Assembly (NCBI RefSeq): GCF_029892565.1
Contig: NZ_JARXVH010000003.1
Location: forward strand, 1-64,000
Direction: 5' to 3'
Source: Streptomyces pseudovenezuelae
Lineage (GTDB): Bacteria; Actinomycetota; Actinomycetes; Streptomycetales; Streptomycetaceae
Length of the DNA stretch: 64,000 nucleotides
Made by a program: the position numbers and the translations under genes. The notes beneath the pieces are model-generated. The model was given only the letters and a program-made list of their open reading frames with translations, made no database searches and was not told the DNA's origin. Each line of letters starts with the position of its first letter. Position 1 is the stretch's first letter. Shown here piece after piece: positions 8,242-18,625 of this stretch.

Positions 8242-8745
8242 CTACTTCCGGCGGCGCTTCTTGGACGGGTTGCCCGTGCGGCGGGTGCTGCGCTTCTCGT
8301 ACTCCTCGCGGGCCGTCTCGTACTCCTCGCGGTGGAGCTTCTCGCCGGGGGCCTCGGTGAGGGAGCGGAAGAAGTACGCGGCGAGGGAGCCGACGAAGCC
8401 GATGGCCAGGAGGCCGCGGAGGGAGGCCTGGCGGTCGGGGTCGGGGCGCTTGCCGAACGCCTCCCAGGTGTGCCGGAAGGCGAGCGCGCTGCAGATCGCG
8501 AACATCGCGACGACCAGGACGGTGACGAAGGAGCCGGTGTCGGCGAGCTGGAGGCCCTGGTAGGCGAAGCGGAGGACGAGGCAGGAGGCGACCCCGGCGG
8601 CGAGGGAGCCGACGGCGACGCCGATGCGGCGCAGCGCGTAGCCGTTGTCGTGGCTCACCCAGGTGGTGCCGAAGAAGCGGAGGGGTTCGGGGCGGGGCCC
8701 TGAGGGGGAGCCCGCCGTGTCCTGGGTGCCGTTTTCGTCGCTCAC
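8242..8745 (-). CDS. Small conserved membrane protein
   Basis: Not recognised beyond being a Streptomyces-type hypothetical. The 167 residues show a hydrophilic Pro/Ser-rich start, three probable membrane helices (about 40-62, 72-95 and 110-130) and a strongly basic C-terminus ending in KKRRRK, preceded by an EEYE-type charged repeat that probably lies in the cytoplasm. No catalytic motif is visible. Confidence 0.75.
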   Translation of the reverse strand: MSDENGTQDTAGSPSGPRPEPLRFFGTTWVSHDNGYALRRIGVAVGSLAAGVASCLVLRFAYQGLQLADTGSFVTVLVVAMFAICSALAFRHTWEAFGKRPDPDRQASLRGLLAIGFVGSLAAYFFRSLTEAPGEKLHREEYETAREEYEKRSTRRTGNPSKKRRRK

Positions 8746-8788
8746 GGGACGATTATGGCGCCGAGGCGGGGCGGGCTCCCTGCCGGGA

Positions 8789-9106
8789 TCAGCCGCAGCG
8801 GTCGGCGACGTAGCCGTCGCTGCCGGTGAGGACGTAGGAGTCGGAGACGTACTCGCCGTTGCTGATGTTGTCCCAGATGTTGCTCGTGCCGTACGGGCCC
8901 GTCACCCGCGTACCCGGCGTCTGGCAGTAGATCGGCACCTTGGCGCCCGCGGCCAGGACCCGCACGATGCCGTAGCTCGTGCCGGGACCACTGCGGACGT
9001 TGAGGCGGACACCCGGCGCGACCGAGTAGTGGCGGACGGTCGCGGCGGCCGTCAGGGCCTGGGCGCTCTCGGCGCTCCCGGCCTCCTCCGTGCGGTCAAT
9101 GGACAT
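8789..9106 (-). CDS. SH3b-domain protein
   Basis: A 105-residue protein whose residues about 25-100 form a bacterial SH3 domain: VRLNVRSGPGTSYGIVRVL, then VPIYCQTPGTRVTGPYGTSNIWDNI and a DSYVLTG end. Such domains usually bind peptidoglycan, yet no signal peptide is seen at the ATG with the good ribosome-binding site (GGGGGAGG before 9106). Two cysteines could form a disulfide if it is exported. An upstream ATG would add hydrophobic residues (MLAFVCELRTC) but lacks a ribosome-binding site. Confidence 0.75.
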   Translation of the reverse strand: MSIDRTEEAGSAESAQALTAAATVRHYSVAPGVRLNVRSGPGTSYGIVRVLAAGAKVPIYCQTPGTRVTGPYGTSNIWDNISNGEYVSDSYVLTGSDGYVADRCG

Positions 9107-9286
9107 GAAAAACCTCCCCCGTTGGTCCCCATGACTGCCATGGGGCCCCATTGATTCCCCTAAAACACGCCATGAAACACATGTACGCAACTCGCACACG
9201 AACGCCAGCAAGCCGCCTCTGTCCCGAACGCCTCATCGACTAGGCTCCGAGCGTCGCGCGCGGACGAACAGCACGGGAGTGGTCCC

Positions 9287-11392
9287 ATGGCGCCACAGGG
9301 CAACACCGGAGCGGGCGCGGAAGCGGAACTTCCCGAGTACGCCGGTCACTACCGCCTGGAGTCATGCCTCGGCTCGGGCGGCATGGGGGTCGTGCATCTG
9401 GCACAGAGCACTTCCGGGATGAAGCTCGCGGTGAAGGTCGTGCACGCCGACTTCGCCAAGGACCCCGAGTTCAGGGGCCGTTTCCGGCAGGAGGTCGCCG
9501 CCGCGCGGCGGGTGAGCGGGGCGTTCACCGCGTCCGTCGTGGACGCCGATCCCGAGGCCGAACGGCCGTGGATGGCAACGCTGTTCATCCCCGGTCCGAC
9601 CCTCGCCGAGCAGGTGAAGCGGAACGGGCCGATGGCCCCTGCCGAGTTGCGCCGGCTGATGGCCGGACTGGCCGAGGCGCTACGTGACATCCACCGGGTC
9701 GGGGTGGTCCACCGGGACCTGAAGCCGAGCAACGTGCTGCTTGCCGACGACGGGCCCAAGGTCATCGACTTCGGCATTTCTCGGCCAAAGGACAGCGAAC
9801 TGCGCACCGAGACCGGGAAGTTGATCGGCACCCCGCCGTTCATGGCGCCCGAGCAGTTCCGGCGTCCGCGTGAAGTCGGCCCCGCCGCCGACGTCTTCGC
9901 GCTCGGGTCGGTGCTGGTGCACGCGGCGACCGGGCGGGGGCCGTTCGACTCCGACAGCCCTTACGTCGTCGCCTACCAGGTCGTGCACGACGAGCCGGAT
10001 CTGAGCGGCGTACCGGAGAATCTCGCGCCGCTCGTGCTGCGGTGTCTGGCCAAGGAGCCCGAAGACCGGCCCACGCCCGACGAGTTGATGCGGGAACTGC
10101 GGTCGGTGGCGGCCTCCTACGACACGCAGGCCTTCATACCGGCCCAGCGGACGAACCGCGAGGTCGCACCCGCGCCGGAGCCGGAGCCGGAGCGGTCTCC
10201 CGGAGGACGCCGGCGAAGAAAGGTGGCCCTCGCGGCCGGTCTGCTCAGCCTCGCCCTCGTCGCGTGCGGTGCGCTGGCCGGCGTTCAACTGGTCGGCGAC
10301 AGCGGTGCCACTGCGGAAGAGAGCGCCCCCACGACGTCGGCGGCGGCGCCGTCCGGGTTCCGCCCCTGGACCTCGGACGCGGCGGCCGGGAAGTCGGGCA
10401 CGCCGCAATGCTCGTACGGGACCGGGCAGTTGATCTGTGCGCGGTCCGGCTCGGTCTTCGCCCTCGACCCCTCCGACGGCAGTCTGCTGTGGCGGCACTC
10501 GGTGGCCGCGGCGCAACGGAGCGGGCCGCCCGTCCTCGCGGGCGGTCTCGTGCAGCCGCTGGTGGACCAGGGCCCACGGCTCGAAGCGCTCGATCCCGCC
10601 TCGGGCAAGGTGAGTTGGCAGCGGAAGATGCCCGCGCACACCTCGTTCCGCGCCGTCGGCGGGATGCTGCTGCTCACCCACTCCGACGGCACGGTCACCG
10701 GCGTGGACGCCGCGACGGGCGAGACGAAGTGGGAGCGCCGGATACCGGGCCAGAGTCGGCCGTACTTCATCTCGTTCGCGGGTGACGCGCTGGCGTACAC
10801 CTCCGGCCAGTCCGCCGACGGGTCGAGCACCCGGGTCACCGCCGTCGACCCGACCACCGGAGCGGTGCGCTGGGACGCGAGCCTGGACGGGAACCTGACG
10901 CCCGTCGGTGTCCACGACGGCTCCGTCTTCCTCCTGTCCACCGACCCGGTCTACGGCGACACGGACGCCGTCGTCCGGTACACCCCGGCGGACAAGTCCT
11001 CGCGCCGGGTGGCCCTCCCCGTCGCCCGCCCCGACGCCCGGGCGACCGTGCACGGGAACGTCGTCTATCTCCTGGCCGCCGACGGCGCGTTGGACGCGGT
11101 CGGCATGGAGGCGGGCAAACGGCTCTGGCACCTGGAGACCTCGGTGAGCCGGGGCTCGGAGCCGGTCGCCGACGACGACCACGTGTATCTCGCGGCGGGC
11201 GACGGGCGGTTGCTCGCGGTCGACGCCGGCACGGGACGGCTCGTCGGGCAGACTCCGGCGCGACCGGGCGCGAACTCGGGCCAGGTCGCCGGGACGGTTC
11301 CGCGGCCGGTTCTCGCCGGCAGCCACGTCTACGCGACCGCCCCTGACGGCACCGTCTTTGCGGTGAACTCCCGTAAGCCGGCGGACTGGTAG
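9287..11392 (+). CDS. Receptor-like Ser/Thr protein kinase with beta-propeller
   Basis: A 701-residue transmembrane kinase. Kinase domain about 20-275: G-loop GSGGMG (29-34), Lys50, catalytic HRDLKPSN (142-149) and DFG (161-163), then a GTPPFMAPEQ activation segment. A basic stretch RRRRK precedes the single membrane helix at about 312-335. The outside part (about 370-695) holds PQQ-type repeats (VDAATGETKWERR, VDPTTGAVRWDAS) that should fold as a beta-propeller. The design suggests an envelope signal read outside and passed to phosphorylation inside; the ligand is unknown. No phosphatase or substrate gene is adjacent. Confidence 0.93.
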   Translation: MAPQGNTGAGAEAELPEYAGHYRLESCLGSGGMGVVHLAQSTSGMKLAVKVVHADFAKDPEFRGRFRQEVAAARRVSGAFTASVVDADPEAERPWMATLFIPGPTLAEQVKRNGPMAPAELRRLMAGLAEALRDIHRVGVVHRDLKPSNVLLADDGPKVIDFGISRPKDSELRTETGKLIGTPPFMAPEQFRRPREVGPAADVFALGSVLVHAATGRGPFDSDSPYVVAYQVVHDEPDLSGVPENLAPLVLRCLAKEPEDRPTPDELMRELRSVAASYDTQAFIPAQRTNREVAPAPEPEPERSPGGRRRRKVALAAGLLSLALVACGALAGVQLVGDSGATAEESAPTTSAAAPSGFRPWTSDAAAGKSGTPQCSYGTGQLICARSGSVFALDPSDGSLLWRHSVAAAQRSGPPVLAGGLVQPLVDQGPRLEALDPASGKVSWQRKMPAHTSFRAVGGMLLLTHSDGTVTGVDAATGETKWERRIPGQSRPYFISFAGDALAYTSGQSADGSSTRVTAVDPTTGAVRWDASLDGNLTPVGVHDGSVFLLSTDPVYGDTDAVVRYTPADKSSRRVALPVARPDARATVHGNVVYLLAADGALDAVGMEAGKRLWHLETSVSRGSEPVADDDHVYLAAGDGRLLAVDAGTGRLVGQTPARPGANSGQVAGTVPRPVLAGSHVYATAPDGTVFAVNSRKPADW

Positions 11393-11507
11393 CCCCCGAG
11401 GGCAAGCAGAGGGCAGGGCAGGCGAAAGGGGCCGCCCCCGAAGGGACAGCCCCTGAGAAGCAGGCGGAAACCTCAGCCCGACTTCAACACTCGCCCAGCT
11501 ACGCCAC

Positions 11508-13361
11508 TCAGCCCAGCTTCGACACGTCCCGCACCGCGCCGCGGTCCGCGCTGGTCGCCATCGCCGCGTAGGCCCGCAGGGCCGCCGAGACCTTGCGCTC
11601 GCGGTTCTTCGGGGCGTACACGCCGCCCAACTCCTGCTCGCGCCGGGCGAGTTCGCTGTCGTCGACGAGGAGCTCGATCGTGCGGTTCGGGATGTCGATG
11701 CGGATGCGGTCGCCGTCCTCGACGAGCGCGATCGTGCCGCCGGAGGCCGCCTCGGGGGACGCGTGGCCGATCGACAGACCCGAAGTGCCGCCGGAGAAGC
11801 GGCCGTCGGTGATCAGGGCGCAGGTCTTGCCGAGGCCGCGGCCCTTGAGGAAGGAGGTCGGGTAGAGCATCTCCTGCATACCGGGGCCGCCCTTGGGACC
11901 CTCGTAGCGGATGACCACCACGTCGCCGTCCGTGACCTGTTTGTTCAGGATCTTCTCGACGGCCTCCTCCTGCGACTCGCAGACGACCGCGGGACCCTCG
12001 AAGGTCCAGATGGACTCGTCGACGCCGGCCGTCTTCACCACGCAGCCGTCGACGGCGAGGTTGCCCTTGAGGACCGCGAGGCCGCCGTCCTTGGAGTACG
12101 CGTGCTCGGCGCTGCGGATGCAGCCCTCCGCCGCGTCCTCGTCCAGTTCCTCCCAGCGCTCCGACTGGGAGAAGGCCTCGGCGGAACGGACGCAGCCCGG
12201 GGCCGCGTGCCACAGTTCCAGCGCCTCCGGGGAGGGCGAGCCGCCGCGGACGTCCCACGTCTTCAGCCAGTCCGCGAGGGAGGGGCTGTGGACCGAGTGG
12301 ACGTCCTCGTTCAGCAGGCCCGCGCGGTGCAGCTCGCCCAGCAGGGCGGGGATGCCGCCGGCGCGGTGCACGTCCTCCATGTAGTACGTGCGGTTCTTCG
12401 CGACGTTCGGGGCGACCTTGGCGAGACACGGGACCCGGCGCGAGACCTCGTTGATCTCCTCCAGGCCGAAGGCGACGCCCGCCTCCTGCGCCGCGGCGAG
12501 GAGGTGCAGGATCGTGTTGGTGGAGCCGCCCATCGCGATGTCGAGCGCCATCGCGTTCTGGAAGGCCGCGAAGGTGGCGACGTTGCGCGGCAGGACCGTC
12601 TCGTCGTCCTGCTCGTAGTAGCGGCGGGTGACGTCCATCACCGTGCGGGCCGCGTCCTGGTACAGGCCCTTGCGGGCCGTGTGCGTGGCGAGGACCGAGC
12701 CGTTGCCCGGGAGGGACAGGCCGATCGCCTCGGTCAGGCAGTTCATCGAGTTGGCCGTGAACATGCCGGAGCAGGAGCCGCAGGTCGGACAGGCGTTCTC
12801 CTCGATCCGGAGGACGTCCGCGTCCGAGATCTTGTCGTTGGCGGCATCGACCATCGCGTCGATCAGGTCGAGCGTACGGACCGTGCCGTCGACCAGCGTG
12901 GCGCGGCCGGCCTCCATCGGACCGCCGGAGACGAAGACCGTCGGGATGTTCAGGCGCAGTGCCGCCATGAGCATGCCGGGGGTGATCTTGTCGCAGTTGG
13001 AGATGCAGATCAGGGCGTCGGCGCAGTGCGCCTCGACCATGTACTCCACGCTGTCCGCGATCAGGTCGCGGGAGGGCAGGGAGTACAGCATGCCGCCATG
13101 GCCCATCGCGATGCCGTCGTCGACGGCGATGGTGTTGAACTCGCGCGGGATGCCACCGGCCTCGGTGATCGCCTCGCTGACGATCCGCCCGACCGGCTGC
13201 AGGTGCGTGTGCCCGGGGACGAACTCCGTGAACGAGTTGGCGACCGCGATGATCGGCTTGCGTCCGATGTCCGCGCCGGGTACACCGGAGGCGCGCATTA
13301 GGGCGCGGGCGCCCGCCATGTTGCGGCCGTGGGTGACTGTGCGGGACCTCAGCTCGGGCAT
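11508..13361 (-). CDS. ilvD: Dihydroxy-acid dehydratase
   Basis: Third common step of valine and isoleucine synthesis: dehydrates 2,3-dihydroxy acids to 2-keto acids. The 617-residue protein has the expected IlvD/Edd motifs, including [11 protein letters not shown] and [18 protein letters not shown], whose cysteines bind the Fe-S cluster, and [15 protein letters not shown] near residue 500. Length is that of the long IlvD form. ATG 13361 is preceded by GAAGGAGCG. It is a single gene, not next to other ilv genes here. Confidence 0.96.
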   Translation of the reverse strand: MPELRSRTVTHGRNMAGARALMRASGVPGADIGRKPIIAVANSFTEFVPGHTHLQPVGRIVSEAITEAGGIPREFNTIAVDDGIAMGHGGMLYSLPSRDLIADSVEYMVEAHCADALICISNCDKITPGMLMAALRLNIPTVFVSGGPMEAGRATLVDGTVRTLDLIDAMVDAANDKISDADVLRIEENACPTCGSCSGMFTANSMNCLTEAIGLSLPGNGSVLATHTARKGLYQDAARTVMDVTRRYYEQDDETVLPRNVATFAAFQNAMALDIAMGGSTNTILHLLAAAQEAGVAFGLEEINEVSRRVPCLAKVAPNVAKNRTYYMEDVHRAGGIPALLGELHRAGLLNEDVHSVHSPSLADWLKTWDVRGGSPSPEALELWHAAPGCVRSAEAFSQSERWEELDEDAAEGCIRSAEHAYSKDGGLAVLKGNLAVDGCVVKTAGVDESIWTFEGPAVVCESQEEAVEKILNKQVTDGDVVVIRYEGPKGGPGMQEMLYPTSFLKGRGLGKTCALITDGRFSGGTSGLSIGHASPEAASGGTIALVEDGDRIRIDIPNRTIELLVDDSELARREQELGGVYAPKNRERKVSAALRAYAAMATSADRGAVRDVSKLG

Positions 13362-13527
13362 CGTCGCTCGCTCCTTCAGAGAGGGTCGTCAGAGACTTCG
13401 GAGACGGTCGTAGGAGACTTCTGACTGCATTCGAGCGTACGCCCGTCATCCAGGGGTCGGGACGCGGTGTCCGGAATGCGGGACGGGTGTCTCGGTGACC
13501 GAGGGCGTCGACGGGGGCTCGGGCCGG

Positions 13528-14133
13528 TCAGGGCCCCGTCAGATGCCCCTGCACCACCGGCGCCACCCGCGCGATGACCTGCTCCACGTCCGCCGACGCC
13601 AGCGGCTCGACCTTGATCACGTACCGCAGCATCGCGCACCCCACCAGCTGCGCCCCCGCCAGTTCGGCCCGCAGCTCCGCGTCCGGCACGTCCAGCTGGA
13701 CCGCGACCCGGCCCAGCACCTGGGAGACGACCAGCCGACGGAAGACAGCGGCCGCGGCCTCGTTGTTGACCGCCGAGCGGACGATCGCCAGCAGGGGCGT
13801 ACGGGTGGTGGGGTTCTCCCAGACGCCGAAGATGAAGCGGGTCAGACGCTCGCCGACGGAGTCCAGGGGGCCGTCGGCCACCGCCGCCGGCGCGTTCTGC
13901 GCGGGTGCGAGGGCGACCGCGATGGCCGCCTCGAAGACCTGCTCCTTGGTGCCGAAGTAGTGGTGCACCAGCGCGGAGTCCACGCCGGCCGCCTTGGCGA
14001 TGGCCCGTACGGACGTCTTCTCGTACCCGCGTTCGGAGAACTCCTCGCGGGCCACGGTCAGGATGCGGTCGCGGGTGTCGGCGGACTCCGTGTTCGGACG
14101 CCGGCCGCGGCGCCGGGAGGTGGCCTCGGTCAC
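13528..14133 (-). CDS. TetR-family regulator
   Basis: A 201-residue repressor-type protein: helix-turn-helix at about 20-65 ([40 protein letters not shown] region) and a TetR_C-type ligand domain. GTG 14133 overlaps the stop of the upstream isomerase gene by 4 bp, so it is translated with it. Ligand and targets are unknown; the coupling suggests it senses something related to the isomerase or controls that operon. Confidence 0.88.
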   Translation of the reverse strand: MTEATSRRRGRRPNTESADTRDRILTVAREEFSERGYEKTSVRAIAKAAGVDSALVHHYFGTKEQVFEAAIAVALAPAQNAPAAVADGPLDSVGERLTRFIFGVWENPTTRTPLLAIVRSAVNNEAAAAVFRRLVVSQVLGRVAVQLDVPDAELRAELAGAQLVGCAMLRYVIKVEPLASADVEQVIARVAPVVQGHLTGP

Positions 14134-14954
14134 CGTCGGGGCACCTTCAGCGCGGAGGCGAGGTGCAGACGCGTGAAGGCGAGCGCCTCGGCCAGATCGG
14201 CCTCGCGTTCGGCGCTGGACATCGCGCGCCGGGTGTTGACCTCGATGACGACGTGGCCGTCGAAGCCGGTCAGGGCGAGACGTTCCAGCAGTTCGGCGCA
14301 GGGTTGGGTGCCGCGGCCCGGGACGAGGTGCTCGTCCTTGGCCGAGCCCCGGCCGTCCGCGAGGTGGACGTGGCCGAGCCGGTCGCCCATGCGGTCGACC
14401 ATGTGCATCGCGTCGACGCGGGAGGTCGCGCTGTGGCTGAGGTCGATCGTGAAGTGCCGGTAGTCGTCCTTGGTGACGTCCCAGTCGGGGGCGTACGCCA
14501 GCATCTCGCGGTCGCGATAGCGCCACGGGTACATGTTCTCGACGGCGAACCGCACATCCGTCTCGTCCGCCATGCGCCACATCCCGCTCACGAAATCCCG
14601 CGCGTATTGGCGCTGCCAGCGGAACGGGGGGTGTACGACCACTGTGCTCGCGCCCAGTTTCTCCGCTGCCGCGCGGGCTCGCTGGAGCTTGATCCACGGG
14701 TCGGTCGACCACACCCGCTGGGTGATGAGCAGGCACGGGGCGTGGACCGCGAGGATCGGGACCTGGTGGTAGTCGCTGAGTCTGCGCAGTGCCTCGATGT
14801 CCTGGCTGACCGGGTCCGTCCACACCATGACCTCTACGCCGTCGTAGCCGAGGCGCGCGGCGATCTCGAAGGCGGTCGCTGTCGACTCCGGGTACACCGA
14901 GGCCGTTGACAGGGCGACCTTCGCATCCGGGATCCTCACGACTGGCTCCGCCAT
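14130..14954 (-). CDS. Sugar phosphate isomerase/epimerase-like TIM barrel
   Basis: A 274-residue protein of the AP-endonuclease 2 (xylose isomerase-like) superfamily. Metal-ligand residues are visible in [39 protein letters not shown] and VVIEVN along the barrel. The reaction is not known; family members isomerise sugars or repair DNA. It starts at ATG 14954 and is coupled to the TetR gene downstream. Confidence 0.85.
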   Translation of the reverse strand: MAEPVVRIPDAKVALSTASVYPESTATAFEIAARLGYDGVEVMVWTDPVSQDIEALRRLSDYHQVPILAVHAPCLLITQRVWSTDPWIKLQRARAAAEKLGASTVVVHPPFRWQRQYARDFVSGMWRMADETDVRFAVENMYPWRYRDREMLAYAPDWDVTKDDYRHFTIDLSHSATSRVDAMHMVDRMGDRLGHVHLADGRGSAKDEHLVPGRGTQPCAELLERLALTGFDGHVVIEVNTRRAMSSAEREADLAEALAFTRLHLASALKVPRR

Positions 14955-14989
14955 GGGGGACAGATTACGGGGTGCGGTTGGGTGGGGCG

Positions 14990-15081
14990 GGGCGCCTATT
15001 GGCCGTTGTGGGGTTCGCCACGGGCGGGTGCGGGTTCGTTCGTGGTTGCTCGCGCCGTTCCCCGCGCCCCTTTCGGGGCGC
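14990..15081. repeat. Streptomyces-type extragenic repeat ending in a hairpin
   Basis: The stretch TGGTTGCTCGCGCCGTTCCC followed by GCGCCCC-TTTC-GGGGCGC (15064-15081) resembles, from memory, an extragenic element found many times in Streptomyces chromosomes, usually between genes. The 7-bp stem has a 4-base loop. It sits upstream of the isomerase start and just past the stop of the Ppx/GppA gene, where it could stabilise or end transcripts on either strand. Confidence 0.5.
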
Positions 15082-15082
15082 G

Positions 15083-16015
15083 CTATACGGGACGCATACG
15101 GTCAAGTCGCCGCAGAATTACGCCCTCCCTCAGCGCCCAGGGGCAGATTTCCACCGTCTCGACACCGAACAGATCCATCGCGCCCTCGGCGACCAGGGCG
15201 CCGGCGAGGAGTTGGCCGGCTCGGCCCTCGGAGACTCCGGGGAGTTCGGAGCGCTGGTGGGTGGTCATGCCGGTGAGCTGCGGGACCCAGGCTTCGAGGG
15301 ACTCGCGCTTGAGTTCGCGTTGGACGTAGAGGCCTTCGGTGGAGCGGGCGGCGCCGGCGATGCGGGCCAGCTGGCGGAAGGTCTTGGAGGTGGCGACGAC
15401 GTGGTCGGGGGCGCCGAAGCGGGTGAACTCGCCGACCGTGCGGGCGATCTGGGCCCGTACGTGGCGGCGCAGCGCCCTTATCGATTCGGGGTCGGGCGGG
15501 TCCCCGGGGAGCCAGCCGGCGGTGAGGCGGCCGGCGCCGAGCGGGAGGGAGACGGCCGCGTCGGGCGCCTCGTCGATGCCGTAGGCGATCTCCAGGGAGC
15601 CGCCGCCGATGTCGAGGACGAGCAGCTTGCCCGCGGACCAGCCGAACCAGCGGCGGGCCGCGAGGAAGGTGAGCCGGGCCTCCTCGGCGCCGCTGAGGAC
15701 CTGGAGCTCGACGCCGGTCTCGGCCTGCACGCGCGCGAGGACGTCGTCGGCGTTGCTGGCCTCGCGCACGGCGGAGGTCGCGAAGGGCAGCATTTCCTCG
15801 ACGCCCTTGTCCTCCGCGGCCTGTACGGCCTCGCGGACGACCGAGATCAGTTTGTCCACGCCTTCGGGGTCGATGGCCCCGTCCTCGTCGAGGAGTTGGG
15901 CAAGGCGAAGCTCCGCCTTGTGCGAGTGCGCGGGCAGCGGGCGCGCGCCCGGGTGCGCATCCACGACCAGCAGATGCACCGTGTTCGATCCCACGTCGAG
16001 GACACCGAGTCTCAT
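15083..16015 (-). CDS. Ppx/GppA-family phosphatase
   Basis: Exopolyphosphatase or guanosine pentaphosphatase type enzyme of the actin-like ATPase fold. The 310-residue protein opens with [17 protein letters not shown] (phosphate 1 loop), has [12 protein letters not shown] near 140 and LPLGAGRL after it, all typical. It lacks the C-terminal domains of long Ppx proteins, as do other actinobacterial short forms. ATG 16015 is chosen because the conserved start [11 protein letters not shown] follows directly. The likely substrate is polyphosphate or pppGpp. Confidence 0.9.
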   Translation of the reverse strand: MRLGVLDVGSNTVHLLVVDAHPGARPLPAHSHKAELRLAQLLDEDGAIDPEGVDKLISVVREAVQAAEDKGVEEMLPFATSAVREASNADDVLARVQAETGVELQVLSGAEEARLTFLAARRWFGWSAGKLLVLDIGGGSLEIAYGIDEAPDAAVSLPLGAGRLTAGWLPGDPPDPESIRALRRHVRAQIARTVGEFTRFGAPDHVVATSKTFRQLARIAGAARSTEGLYVQRELKRESLEAWVPQLTGMTTHQRSELPGVSEGRAGQLLAGALVAEGAMDLFGVETVEICPWALREGVILRRLDRMRPV

Positions 16016-16074
16016 GTACAGAACGCTACTGCCAGCTGAACGGTCCTCCGTCCTCGATGCCGCCCTTGGCGCCT

Positions 16075-16080
16075 TACCCT
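16075..16080 (+). promoter_or_regulatory. -10 box for a leaderless start
   Basis: TACCCT lies six bases before GTG 16087 and no ribosome-binding site is present between them, pointing to a leaderless transcript. Confidence 0.45.
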
Positions 16081-16086
16081 GGTCTC

Positions 16087-16911
16087 GTGCCAAAGACGAA
16101 AAAGGCAAAGGCCGACAAGTCGACGGGTAAAACGTCGAAGGCGGCGAAGAAGGCCAGGGCAGCCGACGAGAAGGGGCTCGATTTCGCGCGCGCGTGGGTG
16201 GAGTTCCCCGACCCGGCGGACGACGAGCAGATCTTCCGGTGCGATCTGACCTGGCTGACCTCGCGCTGGAACTGCATCTTCGGCAGTGGCTGCCAGGGCA
16301 TCCAGGCGGGCCGCGCGGACGACGGGTGCTGCACGCTGGGCGCCCACTTCTCCGACGAGGACGATGAGAAACGCGTCGCCGGCTTCGTGGAGCGGCTCAC
16401 CCCGGACATCTGGCAGCACCACGACGAGGGCCGCGAGAGCGGCTGGGTCTCGGAGGACGAGGACGGCGACCGCCAGACCCGTCCCTTCCAGGGCTCCTGC
16501 ATCTTCCAGAACCGGCCCGGGTTCGCCGGCGGCGCGGGCTGCTCGCTGCACATCCTGGCCGTCAAGGAGGGCCTCGAACCGCTGGAGACCAAGCCGGACG
16601 TGTGCTGGCAGCTGCCGGTGCGGCGGACCTACGACTGGATCGACCGGCCCGACGACACGCGCGTGCTCCAGGTCTCCATCGGTGAGTACGACCGCCGGGG
16701 CTGGGGTCCGGGCGGCCACGACCTGCACTGGTGGTGCACGTCGGCGACCTCGGCGCACGGCGCGGGCGACCCGGTGTACGTGTCCTACCGGCCCGAGCTG
16801 ACCGAGCTGATGGGCAAGGCCGGCTACGACCGCCTGGTCGAGCTGTGCGAGGAGCGGCTGGCCTCGCAGCTGCCGTTGCTGGCCCCGCACCCCGCGGACC
16901 CGGTGGACTGA
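16087..16911 (+). CDS. Cysteine-rich conserved protein
   Basis: A 274-residue protein of unknown function, conserved in Streptomyces as far as I recall. The first 30 residues are lysine/alanine-rich. The body holds cysteines in patterns that suggest metal or Fe-S binding: [30 protein letters not shown] and VCWQLP, reminiscent of YkgJ/DUF3109-type cysteine cluster proteins. The C-terminal part is rich in Trp and aromatic residues. GTG 16087 is favoured because a TANNNT box stands six bases upstream. It converges on the BACON-domain gene, with a 4-bp gap between the stops. Confidence 0.8.
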   Translation: MPKTKKAKADKSTGKTSKAAKKARAADEKGLDFARAWVEFPDPADDEQIFRCDLTWLTSRWNCIFGSGCQGIQAGRADDGCCTLGAHFSDEDDEKRVAGFVERLTPDIWQHHDEGRESGWVSEDEDGDRQTRPFQGSCIFQNRPGFAGGAGCSLHILAVKEGLEPLETKPDVCWQLPVRRTYDWIDRPDDTRVLQVSIGEYDRRGWGPGGHDLHWWCTSATSAHGAGDPVYVSYRPELTELMGKAGYDRLVELCEERLASQLPLLAPHPADPVD

Positions 16912-16915
16912 CGCG

Positions 16916-18613
16916 CTACGAGGTGGAGGGGCTCGGGTCGCCGCCGTCGCCGGGCGGCGGCGAGCCGCCCGGGTCGGACGGGGCCGTGTCGGTGGGCGTC
17001 GGATCCGGGTCGGACGACGAGGGCGGCGGGTCGCTCGGGGTGGGGTCCGAGGGCGCCGAGGTCGTCGGGGTCGGGTCGGGATCGGACGACGAGGGCGGCG
17101 GGTCGCCGGGATCGGAACCGGGGTCGGACGGACTGGGCGCGGTGCCGTAGCCGTCGATGGAGACGACGGCGCCGGCCGGTGAGATCGCCACCCGTGCGCT
17201 CCAGTGGCCGGACGGCTCGCGCAGATGGTCGACGTACACCTTGATCGTCAACGATTCGCCCGGTGCGAGCGTTCCCGAGGACTGGCTGAGGTAGAGCCAG
17301 GAGGCGCCCGTGGTGGCGGACCAGCGCACCGGGGCCGAGCCGGTCGCGGTGAGGGTGACGAGGGTGGTGTCGCCGCTGTTGCCGGCCGAGACGTCCAGGT
17401 GTCCGGCGCCCTTGCGGCCGGCGCCGATGACGCTGATGACCTCCACGGAGACATCCGGTTTGTCGCCCTTGCCGAAGCGCGGGCCCGGCCTGGTGCTGGC
17501 GTTTCCGGCGTTCTCGTAGCCGGTGCCGGCCGCCTCGCCGTCGAGCAGGCCGGGGCCGTGTGCCTCGCTGGCGGTGGCACTGCGCCCATCCGGTCCCTCG
17601 CCGACCGGCTCGCCGCGGTAGGCGGCCCACAGGGCCAGCACGGGGGCGGCCACGACGGTGGCGACGACGGTCGTGGTGACGGCACGCGCGCGCAGGCGGT
17701 CGCGGCGGGCGGCGCGGTCCTTGGGGTCCATCGGGAAGCCGCGCCGGTCGAAGCGAGGTGCGGCGGCGCCACGCGCGCGTGGGTGATGCGCCAGCGCGGT
17801 GTGCAGGGCCGCGCGGGGCGCCTCCAGGACGGCGAGTTCGGCGGGGGCGAGCGTCGCGCCGGGCCAGGGGCCGGGGATCGCGCGCTCGGCGCTGCGGCGG
17901 CAGTGCGGACAGTCGTCTACGTGCCGGACGAGTTCCTTGCGCAGGGCCGTGCTGAGCACCAGCTGATGATCGCCGGTGAGCCGGGCGACGCTCGGGCAGT
18001 TGCCGGTCTCCACGACGGCGAGGGCCGCGCGCGTGCGCTCGACCTCGCAGGCGGCGGAGGCCAGCAGTTCGCGGGCGGCGGCCAGGTCCAGGCCGAGGAC
18101 GGCCGCGACCTCGTGGGCGGCGAGGTGGTGGCGCACGGCGAGTTCGAGCGCCTCGCGCTGCTCCGGGGTGGTGCCGGCCGCCTCCGGCCAGGCGAGCAGG
18201 GCGAGTTCACGCCGCCGCTCCTCCTGGACCTCGACGGCGACGGGCGCGGCGGTGGGCTGGTGACCCTCGTGACGGCCCGCCGCGTGGGTGCCCTGACGTT
18301 TCTGCTTGGCCTCGGCCAGCTTGCGCAGACACGCCCAGCGGGCCAGCGCGTACAGCCAGGCCCGGCGATCGCCGTCCGCTTCCGGACCGCGGCGCCGCTC
18401 GGCGAGCGCGAGGACGTCACCGAGCGCCTCGGTGGCCGAGTCGTGGTCGCACAGGACGGACAGACAGTAGGTGAACAGCCCGTCCAGATACGGCTCGTAG
18501 CGCGCGGGCGGCCGCTGCGCCAGCGTGCGCGCCGCGGCACGGTCACGCGCCTCCCGACGCGCCCGGTGCGCGCCGGTGGTGCGGGGCGAGGTCTCCGGAC
18601 TGCTGCTCATCAT
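16916..18613 (-). CDS. Membrane protein joining sigma-like, zinc-finger and BACON segments
   Basis: A 565-residue protein of unusual build. Residues about 40-105 resemble ECF sigma region 2 (YEPYLDGLFTYCLSVLCDHD ... DRRAWLYALARWACLRKLAEA) and 140-200 resemble region 4. HVDDCPHC (231-238) fits the H-x3-C-x2-C anti-sigma zinc motif. A membrane helix spans about 311-333. Outside, residues 404-490 look like a BACON domain (WSATTGASWLYLSQSSGTLAPGES is the core), followed by a Ser/Asp/Pro-rich tail with near-identical repeats. One reading is a one-piece envelope sensor; another is a degenerate sigma relic used as a scaffold. The start ATG 18613 lies six bases after TACGGT. Confidence 0.85.
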   Translation of the reverse strand: MMSSSPETSPRTTGAHRARREARDRAAARTLAQRPPARYEPYLDGLFTYCLSVLCDHDSATEALGDVLALAERRRGPEADGDRRAWLYALARWACLRKLAEAKQKRQGTHAAGRHEGHQPTAAPVAVEVQEERRRELALLAWPEAAGTTPEQREALELAVRHHLAAHEVAAVLGLDLAAARELLASAACEVERTRAALAVVETGNCPSVARLTGDHQLVLSTALRKELVRHVDDCPHCRRSAERAIPGPWPGATLAPAELAVLEAPRAALHTALAHHPRARGAAAPRFDRRGFPMDPKDRAARRDRLRARAVTTTVVATVVAAPVLALWAAYRGEPVGEGPDGRSATASEAHGPGLLDGEAAGTGYENAGNASTRPGPRFGKGDKPDVSVEVISVIGAGRKGAGHLDVSAGNSGDTTLVTLTATGSAPVRWSATTGASWLYLSQSSGTLAPGESLTIKVYVDHLREPSGHWSARVAISPAGAVVSIDGYGTAPSPSDPGSDPGDPPPSSSDPDPTPTTSAPSDPTPSDPPPSSSDPDPTPTDTAPSDPGGSPPPGDGGDPSPSTS

Positions 18614-18619
18614 CCGTGG

Positions 18620-18625
18620 ACCGTA
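18620..18625 (-). promoter_or_regulatory. -10 box for the BACON-domain gene
   Basis: On the minus strand TACGGT is six bases ahead of ATG 18613, without a ribosome-binding site, as for leaderless genes. Confidence 0.4.
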
